Notes under the pieces: generated by a model
Databases searched by the model: none
Seen by the model: the letters and a program-made list of their open reading frames with translations, nothing else
Told to the model about the DNA's origin: nothing
Shown: positions 8,201 through 13,726 of the stretch, piece after piece
Numbering within the stretch: position 1 is the first letter of the stretch
How the letters are laid out: each line of letters begins with the position of its first letter
Made by a program: the position numbers and the translations under genes
Assembly: GCA_947166165.1 (NCBI GenBank)
Contig: CAMVDK010000030.1
Coordinates: forward strand, 1 to 17,568
DNA length: 17,568 nucleotides
Source: an uncultured Porphyromonadaceae bacterium
GTDB taxonomy: Bacteria; Bacteroidota; Bacteroidia; Bacteroidales; Muribaculaceae
Direction of reading: 5' to 3'

Positions 8201-10786
8201 GACCTGCAGAACAACAGCTGGAGCTTCGCGCCGGGCTTCGTGAGCTGCACCGCCATGCAGACGTGGCGCATGCGCTTCAACTCGTCGCACAAGGTAGGCA
8301 CCTGGTGGCGAGCCGGCAATCTGGATTCGAAGAGCGATTGCACGGTGCCAGAGTTCTTGAACTACAGCGCAACGATGTGGGAAGGCTGCGCCATCCAGCT
8401 CCGCCACCTCGACCGCTTGATGGCGACGGCAGGCGCACCGATGAGGGCGAAGGGTATAAGAGTGGAGGAAAGTAGTGCGGACTTGGAGAGCGAAGAAGCG
8501 GCTCAACCCGATGTCGACATGGCGCGCCTCGACCAGGTGCAGCTGCGCATGGCCGACGTGAAGACCGCCCTGTGGGAGCCGATGCTCGTGAGCGATGAGC
8601 AAGGCAACATCACGCTGGAGTTCAACGCGCCCGACTTCAACACCACCTGGCTTGTGCAGGCCCTGGCCTTCACCAGCGAGTTGAGCACCGACAAGTGGGT
8701 GCAGAACGTGCTCACGCAGAAGCCCATCATGGTCAAGCCCTCGCTGCCGCGCTTTGTGCGCCAGGGCGACCAGGTGACGCTCGCCGCCACATTGCAAAAT
8801 GCCACCCAGGACGTGCAGCAGTGCGATGCCATTGTCGAATTGTTCGACCCGCGCACCTCGGCGGTCTACGCCCGGCAGACGTTCAACCCCTCGCTCACCG
8901 GCCAAGCCACGCAGGCGCTGACCATCGACTGGACAGTGCCCGACACGATTCCCTATCTCGGCTTCCGCGTGCGTGCCGCCAACGCCGACTTCAGCGACGG
9001 CGAGCAGACCATGATTCCCGTGCTCACGGCCGTTTCGCCCATCGTGGAGTCGCTGCCGGTGTTCATCAACGCCCACCAAGGCACCTTCAGCGCCATGCTG
9101 CCCCACACCGCGCAGCCGGCGCGCTACACCCTCGAGTACTGCGACAACCCGGTGTGGTACACCGTCACGGCCCTGCCCAGTGTGGCCTCGAGCAACAGCG
9201 ACGTGGCCACGAGCATCGCCCACACGCTCTACGCCGTCGATGTGGCGCAGGGCGTGGCCCAGGCGCAGCCCATCATCCGCGAGGCGGTGAACTACTGGCG
9301 CGAGAACTGCCAGGACTCGATGCTCGTGTCGGCCTTGAGCCGCAACAGCGACCTGAAAATCGGCAATCTGGTGGCCTCGCCGTGGCTGCGCGCCAGCGAG
9401 CGGCAGACCCTGCAGATGCAGCAACTGGCCGAATATCTCGATTCCACCACCGCCCGTGCCGAGCACGACCGGCTGGTGCAGGCTCTGGCCAAACTGCAGA
9501 TGCCCGACGGTGGTTTCACCTGGTATCGCTACAGCGGCTGTGAGTCGTCGCGCTGGACCACTGGCGAGGTGCTTGAGCTGATAGGCGAAATCCGTGCACT
9601 GGGCTACCTGCCGCACGACCCCACGCTCAACCAGATGGTGGAGCGGGCATTGGCGTACTACGACAACGCCTATGTGGAGGTCTCGAAGAAGAAGGAATAC
9701 AAGAAGGCCGTGTTTGCCGACTACGCCTATGTGCGCACGCTCTTCACCGATGTGCCCCAGAGCAAAGCCGGCAAGAAACTGCTCAACAAGACGCTCAAGA
9801 CCATGGGCAAGCAGTGGGGCAAGCAGCATCTGTCGCTCAGCGAAAAGGCGTTCTATGCGCTCGCGCTCGAGCATGGCGGCATGCACAAGCAGGCGCTGCC
9901 CATCGTGCAGTCCATCCGCGAGTTCGCCCTCACCGACCAGGCACGCGGCATGTACTGGGACAACTATCGGGGCAGCAGCTGGTACTCCCCCTCGCAGGTG
10001 GGCGCCACCAGCTTGGTGTTGCAGGCCCTGCACGCTGTCGACCCCAAGGCCGAAGAACTCGACCAGGTGCGCAAGTGGATGCTGCTGAGCAAGCAGACCA
10101 CCGACTGGGGCGGCGGAAGCCTGGCTGCCGACGCCACCTACGCCCTGCTCTCCACCGGCAGCCAGTGGCTCGACCGCGCCCAGGCCCCGGCAATCACCAT
10201 CGACGGGCAACGTGTGGCGATGGACCGCTTCGATGCCTACATGGGCTACTGCCGCAAGAGCGTCGAGGCCCACGGCGGCAGCCAGCTCACCATCGAGCAC
10301 AGTGGCAGCAACCCGGCGTGGGGGGCCGTCTACTGGCAGTACAGCCAACCCATGAACGAGGTGCAGCCTGCCAGCACGCACGACATCGCCATCCACAAGG
10401 ACTTCTACGTGCTCACGCCCAGCGGCAAGCCCACTCAGGGAGCCCTGCGTGTGGGCGACAAGGTGCAGGTGCGCCTAACCATCACCTGCGACCGCGACAT
10501 GGACTACCTGACGCTCGTCGACGAGCGGGCCTCGTGCTTCGAACCCGTCGACCGCACCAGCGGCTACCGCTATAACGACGGAGTGGGCTACTACCGCGAG
10601 ACGCGCGACGCCGGCACCAACATCTTCTTCAGCAGCCTGAGCAAAGGCACCCATGTGATCACCTACGAGGTGTTCGCCACCCTGCCAGGCCGCTTCAGCA
10701 GCGGTGTGGCCACCATCCAGTGCCAGCAGGCTCCCGAGCAGACCGCCCACAGCGAGGGCAACATCCTCTACATCGAAGCTGACTGA
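5261..10786 (+). CDS. Alpha-2-macroglobulin-like secreted protein, thioester motif absent
   Basis: This protein of about 1841 residues is a large bacterial alpha-2-macroglobulin. Bacterial members are envelope proteins thought to trap proteases or protect the periplasm. A signal peptide (residues 1-20) has no lipobox, so it is probably a soluble periplasmic or exported protein. An alpha-helical N-terminal region (about 25-310) precedes the macroglobulin domains. The MG2 hallmark LFTDLAIYRPGETLHFAG is at about 501-518, and a further MG domain starts at about 600. A linker comparable to the bait region lies at about 1057-1086. The A2M domain is at about 1092-1180 (TALWEPMLVSDEQG). The helical thioester-type domain spans about 1294-1600 (DGGFTWYRY at 1416). 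The C-terminal MG10-like end contains ITYEVFATLPGRFSSG near 1800. Where the family has Cys-x-Glu-Gln, after NPVWYTVTALP, this protein reads SVASSNSDVATS, so the covalent-trap chemistry is missing. No penicillin-binding protein gene is beside it, unlike in E. coli yfhM. Confidence 0.93.
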   Translation: MKRIALLLLVLITALSGWSRGQEPDFNYPKRVTAEAEADLKKALASGDGQMVVDAIVRASIADSHLSREKMSTIIDRIERTAASESKPDIKALLRHFEAVVMSSYMDSFIPFDRYGDDVDFYDPHPEATRRDPYAQWTRDQLKQRIDELVLASLADSAVLCSRPVTDFPRIIKCDKLGASYVPTLYQFLIKESLSLASSDLDEQLQQRWLGSTSGNMVANVWTQKTLMSGNSYSSSSYRSRALEIIAEHPDAEINGLLLEDMSDDSDYKMLCDFASRYPKSVYTPDVRNNIANIERTSVNVSNRGQWNSREPLPLSVNVRNVKQFDIDIYRLTDDMCSPNWKGDRYKVAEMTRVATQAVSAPGTVPFDTAFSVKMPPLAYGKYVVVPRYTNAKGETCTLVEVGKNDVMPVYDLASFAVGDNGGDNRIVVVDVVTGAPVAGATVTSKEWSGTTGRDGTVAVPTNKGYATMEYTVSKGGDIYGPSVDFRRVDNRESASYGSRLFTDLAIYRPGETLHFAGIVYRTSVGSRSVMPDVEVEVTFSDANGKNIDTRTLTTDRYGRVEGSFTVPADRLLGNYELKLMPKLDRMNASTIAYQHVQVSEYKTPTFHVDFAASDMTYQPGEPIVVTGTARTYTDLPVANAQVQLSLREREWDWLRCHRPMYGMRPMRLHNTQVADTTVLTDADGRFTVTFAPERFYENQRHSYCHYIYDTHAQVTNAGGESQQADATFRIGSKRELVLTSYADFNLAKPVRVPVTVNCSDSALIPERLDWAVCRSYNTDTVASGTLLLADPVIDLSSLPSGTYTLHVAIPGGERYYDKKNMTIGIYRLTDSQPPCITERPLWVAGDGYYIDERNVAHVTIGANVDQSHVYYVAYGREKVLAQGWLDMKRGITEFTFKVPDVPHEELNVHFTSMYQSQFFTEQVRMTSPVNARPLKVKATAFRDRLTPGKPERWQLQLLGNGGKPQQGAMMLEMIDRAIHDLQNNSWSFAPGFVSCTAMQTWRMRFNSSHKVGTWWRAGNLDSKSDCTVPEFLNYSATMWEGCAIQLRHLDRLMATAGAPMRAKGIRVEESSADLESEEAAQPDVDMARLDQVQLRMADVKTALWEPMLVSDEQGNITLEFNAPDFNTTWLVQALAFTSELSTDKWVQNVLTQKPIMVKPSLPRFVRQGDQVTLAATLQNATQDVQQCDAIVELFDPRTSAVYARQTFNPSLTGQATQALTIDWTVPDTIPYLGFRVRAANADFSDGEQTMIPVLTAVSPIVESLPVFINAHQGTFSAMLPHTAQPARYTLEYCDNPVWYTVTALPSVASSNSDVATSIAHTLYAVDVAQGVAQAQPIIREAVNYWRENCQDSMLVSALSRNSDLKIGNLVASPWLRASERQTLQMQQLAEYLDSTTARAEHDRLVQALAKLQMPDGGFTWYRYSGCESSRWTTGEVLELIGEIRALGYLPHDPTLNQMVERALAYYDNAYVEVSKKKEYKKAVFADYAYVRTLFTDVPQSKAGKKLLNKTLKTMGKQWGKQHLSLSEKAFYALALEHGGMHKQALPIVQSIREFALTDQARGMYWDNYRGSSWYSPSQVGATSLVLQALHAVDPKAEELDQVRKWMLLSKQTTDWGGGSLAADATYALLSTGSQWLDRAQAPAITIDGQRVAMDRFDAYMGYCRKSVEAHGGSQLTIEHSGSNPAWGAVYWQYSQPMNEVQPASTHDIAIHKDFYVLTPSGKPTQGALRVGDKVQVRLTITCDRDMDYLTLVDERASCFEPVDRTSGYRYNDGVGYYRETRDAGTNIFFSSLSKGTHVITYEVFATLPGRFSSGVATIQCQQAPEQTAHSEGNILYIEAD

Positions 10787-10814
10787 GCTTTCAGGCTGTA
10801 AGGGGAAAAAGCCA

Positions 10815-10910
10815 GGACATAAGGTGGGTTCTATAAATTGCAAAAAAGTAATGTAGAACCCACCATAAGAACATAAGCCTAAACACATATAAACTTATGT
10901 TCTTATGTCC
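10815..10910. repeat. Nested inverted repeats, possible three-way-junction element
   Basis: Three inverted pairs are visible. An 11-base perfect pair, GGTGGGTTCTA at 10823-10833 with its complement at 10854-10864, has a 20-base loop. A 13-base perfect pair, ATAAGAACATAAG at 10865-10877 with its complement at 10894-10906, has a 16-base loop. An outer pair, GGAC at 10815-10818 with GTCC at 10907-10910, closes both into a three-way junction. A competing arrangement pairs GGACATAAG (10815-10823) with CTTATGTCC (10902-10910), nine bases. No T-run follows, so it is not a standard intrinsic terminator. It lies 28 bases after the macroglobulin stop codon. It could be a 3'-end stabiliser, an atypical terminator, a dispersed repeat or a small RNA. 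Confidence 0.7.
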
Positions 10911-11054
10911 ACACGGGCCAGGGGCTTTTGTTCTTGTGTCTTATCAATGCGCAAGGGGAGCGATGTGAGGCTGATTGTGAGTGCATGGCCAGCGCGCAAT
11001 GGTCGGCCTTTTGAGCAAAAATGAGCGGTTGCGGCAATTATTTTCGTTTTGTGC

Positions 11055-11085
11055 GTTGTTGTTAAGAAAAAAGTTAGTACCTTTG
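11055..11085 (+). promoter_or_regulatory. Bacteroidota-type promoter of tRNA-Pro
   Basis: GTTG at 11055-11058 and TACCTTTG at 11078-11085 are 19 bases apart, an excellent match to the Bacteroidota promoter pattern. Transcription would start near 11091, about 30 bases before the mature tRNA. The leader includes a six-base-pair hairpin at 11097-11111. Confidence 0.75.
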
Positions 11086-11122
11086 CACCGCTTTTTTGCC
11101 GCTCAGCGGCAGTAGGAGCCAT

Positions 11123-11197
11123 CGGGGTGTAGCGCAGTCCGGTTAGCGCACCTGGTTTGGGACCAGGGGGTCGAAGGTTCGAATCCTTTTACCCCGA
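11123..11197 (+). tRNA. tRNA-Pro, anticodon UGG
   Basis: A complete cloverleaf is readable. The acceptor stem is CGGGGTG (11123-11129) with TACCCCG (11190-11196), ending in a G-U pair, and the discriminator base is A at 11197. The D-arm region is AGCGCAGTCCGGTTAGCGC. The anticodon stem is CCTGG/CCAGG (11151-11155 and 11163-11167) around the loop TTTGGGA, placing TGG at 11158-11160. The T-arm contains the invariant GGTTCGAATCC. CCA is not encoded and must be added after transcription. It stands alone between two protein genes, with its own promoter and a hairpin after it. Confidence 0.98.
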
Positions 11198-11208
11198 CAG
11201 TCAAGGTT

Positions 11209-11238
11209 GGCCTTCAATTTCAGCGGATATTGAAGGCC
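11209..11238 (+). terminator. Terminator-like hairpin after tRNA-Pro
   Basis: A perfect ten-base-pair stem (GGCCTTCAAT at 11209-11218 with ATTGAAGGCC at 11229-11238) has a ten-base loop and is followed by a moderately T-rich stretch (CTTGTTTT, 11241-11248). It begins 11 bases after the tRNA, which suits a transcription terminator. The T-tract is weak and interrupted, so termination may be partial. Confidence 0.6.
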
Positions 11239-11371
11239 GGCTTGTTTTGTGCCATACAGGCAAGCCACCGACGGCTCGTCGAAGCGGCCGATAGGGGTAT
11301 GGAAATGACCTTGCCCGCAGCAATTCCATCTTTTTCTTTACCGATGATGTGGTCATCTTTAAAAAAATACG

Positions 11372-11379
11372 TAATTTTG
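11372..11379 (+). promoter_or_regulatory. Promoter -7 element before the YARHG gene
   Basis: TAATTTTG at 11372-11379 matches the Bacteroidota TAnnTTTG element and ends 21 bases before the ATG at 11401. At the expected upstream distance only a weak TGTG (11348-11351, 20-base spacing) is found, so this promoter is less certain than the others. It supports the start at 11401 over the upstream open frame that reaches back to 11230. Confidence 0.55.
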
Positions 11380-11400
11380 CCTGTGAAAATTTCCGAAACG

Positions 11401-12384
11401 ATGAAAAGAACATTATTTGCTTTGCTGTGCATGGTGCCAATGTGTGCCCTGACAGCAGTTGTGGAACAAGGAAGTTGCTGGACCGATGGCGTGGTGATGC
11501 TGAAAGCCGGCGAGATGAAGCATGGCTTTGTGACGCTGATGGGCGGCACGCTGCACGAGGGTGGCTACCAATTCAGGCTGGCGACGACCGACACCAGCGG
11601 CGACTATGTGGTGCTGCCTGCCGAGGATGGCGATGACTACTGCTCGTTTGGCGGCACGACCCTCAATGGCGACCACGTGACGGTCGAGGAGTTGGGTGGC
11701 GTACGCTTGCTTGTTGCCCGCCACAACGATGGCACCATCACCTATGTCTACCAGGAATACAACGGGCCGTTGCGCAACCTGATGGTCCGCGACCTGCAGA
11801 TGACATACGCCGGCAACTACGTCGATGCGCAGGGCGGCCAATGGATGTTCACCCTCGACGGCAAGCTGCAGCGGCCTGGCATGGCGGCCACCCAGCCCTA
11901 CACGATTGTGGATATCTATGAAATGCCCAGCGAGGTCATCAAGACCCACTCTGGTGAGCATCTGGTAATCCGTCCGAGCACCACGGGCTTGAATGTGTAT
12001 AGTTGCCAGTTCGACGAAGAGATGGAGGTCTACGACTCGCAGCAGGCGAAGCTTGTGGCCAAGTTGCGCCGCACGGGGTCGCCGTGGAAGGACGCCGGGG
12101 TTTTCCCCTACACCAGCGAGGTGCTGATGATGCCCACCATGGCTTCGCGCTTCGACAACCGCGCCCTGCGGCTGATGCGCAACGAGATCTGGGCTCGTCA
12201 CGGCTACCAGTTCTCGTCGAGCGACCTGCAACAATATTTCGGACAGCAGCCGTGGTACACGCCCAGCCCCACTGGCAACAGCGGCATCACCCTGTCGCCC
12301 GTCGAGCAGATGAACGTCGACATCATACGCAGCATCGAGCTCATCCCCGACCGCGATTGGGTGGTGACCGAGGCCGGACTGTGA
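11401..12384 (+). CDS. Secreted YARHG-domain protein of unknown function
   Basis: This 327-residue protein begins with a signal peptide (MKRTLFALLCMVPMCALTA, residues 1-19). A cysteine in the hydrophobic part is not in a good lipobox, so simple export is more likely than lipidation. Residues about 25-250 form a beta-rich region with no family I recognise. The C-terminal part (about 255-312) is a YARHG domain: LMRNEIWARHGYQF carries the ARHG core, followed by an aromatic YF and PWYTPSP, and then SPVEQMNVDIIRSIE. YARHG is an extracellular domain of unknown role, often found in lipoproteins and secreted proteins of Bacteroidota and Firmicutes. The start at 11401 follows a TAnnTTTG promoter element. 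The gene is followed by a separate promoter, so it appears monocistronic. Confidence 0.85.
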   Translation: MKRTLFALLCMVPMCALTAVVEQGSCWTDGVVMLKAGEMKHGFVTLMGGTLHEGGYQFRLATTDTSGDYVVLPAEDGDDYCSFGGTTLNGDHVTVEELGGVRLLVARHNDGTITYVYQEYNGPLRNLMVRDLQMTYAGNYVDAQGGQWMFTLDGKLQRPGMAATQPYTIVDIYEMPSEVIKTHSGEHLVIRPSTTGLNVYSCQFDEEMEVYDSQQAKLVAKLRRTGSPWKDAGVFPYTSEVLMMPTMASRFDNRALRLMRNEIWARHGYQFSSSDLQQYFGQQPWYTPSPTGNSGITLSPVEQMNVDIIRSIELIPDRDWVVTEAGL

Positions 12385-12401
12385 AAAAACGCGACTGATG
12401 C

Positions 12402-12432
12402 ATTGCCGTTTACTTAATAATGAGTAAATTTG
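12402..12432 (+). promoter_or_regulatory. Bacteroidota-type promoter of the barrel/lipoprotein/OPT unit
   Basis: ATTG at 12402-12405 and TAAATTTG at 12425-12432 are 19 bases apart. The ATG at 12467 would have a leader of about 30 bases. No comparable element is seen in the short gaps before the next two genes, so this promoter may serve 12467-15700. It also rules out the TTG at 12437 as the start of the barrel gene. Confidence 0.72.
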
Positions 12433-12466
12433 CAGTTTGAAAGGATTTCCATTAAATATCACGATT

Positions 12467-12934
12467 ATGAGAAAACTGATGATGGCCACTTTGCTGGCCT
12501 TGACAATGTTGATGGCCAGCGCCAAGGTGGGCGACATGTCGCTCGGCGTGCAATTCAACTACGCCTCGAAGAACTCGATGTTTGGCCTGGGCTTGAACTA
12601 TGAGATCGAAGTGCTGCGCAACGTGCGTGTGGAGCCGGAGTTCATCTATTTCTTCGAGAACAAGCACCTTAGCGACTACAATGTGAACCTGAACCTTCAC
12701 TACATGATTCCCACCAGCTCGGCGGCGACCATCTACCCGCTGGCCGGATTCTCGTTTGTGAGTTTCAAGGACCACGAATTCAACACCACCACCAACCGCT
12801 GCGGCGCCAACGTGGGCCTCGGCTTCGAATACAGCATCAACACCAATTTCACATTCTATACCGAGCAGCGTTTCCACATCATCAAGGACTGGAACGAAGG
12901 CGTCACCAGTCTGGGACTGCGCTATCGGTTCTAA
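12467..12934 (+). CDS. Small outer-membrane beta-barrel protein
   Basis: This 155-residue protein has a signal peptide (residues 1-19, cleavage after Ala-Ser-Ala). The mature part of about 136 residues is made of alternating polar and hydrophobic strands with many aromatics (SLGVQFNYASKNSMFGLGLN, VEPEFIYFF, LNLHYMIP, ANVGLGFEYSI, FTFYTEQRF). It ends in SLGLRYRF, the C-terminal aromatic signal of many outer-membrane barrels. The size fits an eight-stranded barrel of the OmpA/OmpX-like 'porin family' type, too narrow for a general porin. Such proteins are usually structural or adhesion-related; no specific role is shown here. It is first in a probable three-gene unit, 22 bases before the lipoprotein gene. 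Confidence 0.8.
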   Translation: MRKLMMATLLALTMLMASAKVGDMSLGVQFNYASKNSMFGLGLNYEIEVLRNVRVEPEFIYFFENKHLSDYNVNLNLHYMIPTSSAATIYPLAGFSFVSFKDHEFNTTTNRCGANVGLGFEYSINTNFTFYTEQRFHIIKDWNEGVTSLGLRYRF

Positions 12935-12956
12935 ATTCCGTAAAACCTATAAAACA

Positions 12957-13703
12957 ATGAAAATCAGAACTATCTTCGTGCTTGCATTGCTTGCTGTGCT
13001 GAGCTCGGCCTGCGGCAGCGACGACGAGCCACCAATCACCCAGTCCACCATGAAGGACGTGAATCACGGCAAGACGATGTTTGCCGGCACCGACATCTAT
13101 CTGGATGAAGAACAGATGCTCATCTGCCCGAGCGAAGACTACTGCATCTCGCTATGCAAGTCTAAAGAACTTGAAAGTATCGACGCCCAACAAGTGAACA
13201 TGTCGATGAACCATATGATGAAGGTTGCCGTTGGCAACGTATACGCCATCAACAAAACTGACCGTATCCGCAACTTCAAGTCAGGTAAATGCGGACTCGA
13301 GGTGGGAGCGCCCATCACCTATGTGAAGGTGACCGAGTTCATCAAGGAGAACGACAAGGTGATTGGCTTCCACTACCAGACGAAGAGCAGCACCGCCGAG
13401 CGCGGCAACCTGCCGGCGTGGGACACCACCTACCGCTGCCAGAAGATGGACGAGGACTCGTGGAACGTGACGCTCGACCTGGCCTACGGTGCCTACGAAA
13501 TCACGATGTTCGACGAGGACTACCGCTTCAGCGTCACCAACGCCGAGCGCAACAACATCAACCTCGAGATCAGCCACCGCTGGGTGAAGGAAGACCACAG
13601 CAACGACTACGAGCAGCGGCTCCTGGTGGAGTACACGCTCGACAGCCACATCTACATCCGCTACGGCGGTGTGTGCACACGCGCCATCGTGCGGCAGAAA
13701 TGA
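12957..13703 (+). CDS. Probable surface-exposed lipoprotein of unknown function
   Basis: This 248-residue protein has a lipoprotein signal peptide with lipobox LSSAC, the lipidated cysteine being residue 19. The residues just after it, GSDDEPP, resemble the Bacteroides lipoprotein export signal (serine followed by several acidic residues), so I infer display on the cell surface. The rest is a beta-rich domain with regularly spaced charged strands (YRCQKMDEDSWNVTLDLAYG, FDEDYRFSV). I do not recognise a named family. Spacing of 22 bases upstream and 23 bases downstream, with no promoter motif in either gap, suggests co-transcription with the barrel protein and the OPT transporter. It could be a binding or accessory protein for either, but that is only inferred from position. 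Confidence 0.85.
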   Translation: MKIRTIFVLALLAVLSSACGSDDEPPITQSTMKDVNHGKTMFAGTDIYLDEEQMLICPSEDYCISLCKSKELESIDAQQVNMSMNHMMKVAVGNVYAINKTDRIRNFKSGKCGLEVGAPITYVKVTEFIKENDKVIGFHYQTKSSTAERGNLPAWDTTYRCQKMDEDSWNVTLDLAYGAYEITMFDEDYRFSVTNAERNNINLEISHRWVKEDHSNDYEQRLLVEYTLDSHIYIRYGGVCTRAIVRQK

Positions 13704-13726
13704 GCAACGAAAAATCATCATAAAGC

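Larger units (their letters stand above)
10787..11122. other. 336-base intergenic region before tRNA-Pro
   Basis: This stretch holds no coding sequence that I can support. A minus-strand open frame across 10895-11122 has no family resemblance and covers the tRNA promoter. It contains the nested inverted repeats at 10815-10910 and the tRNA promoter at 11055-11085. A short leader hairpin just before the tRNA (11097-11102 with 11106-11111, three-base loop) may help processing. Between 10911 and 11054 I see nothing recognisable. Confidence 0.7.

Noticed and set aside
6032..10396. A 1454-codon open frame on the minus strand opposite the macroglobulin gene
   Set aside because: It is rich in His, Val, Gly and Arg, has no recognisable domain, and mirrors the codon bias of the real gene, which has clear family motifs, a signal peptide and a promoter. 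Long antisense open frames are expected in GC-rich genes.
11097..11111. Hairpin just before tRNA-Pro considered as a terminator
   Set aside because: The T-run is on its 5' side for the + strand and no T-run follows it on either strand. It is at most a leader structure of the tRNA precursor.
11252..11315. Possible pseudoknot order: CCATAC, GGCAAG, then GTATGG, CTTGCC
   Set aside because: Both pairings are only six bases and lie upstream of the YARHG promoter, so they would not be in that mRNA; chance is the simpler explanation.
11230..11400. Upstream extension of the YARHG frame from a TTG
   Set aside because: It would start inside the terminator-like hairpin of the tRNA, contains the promoter element, and would bury the signal peptide.
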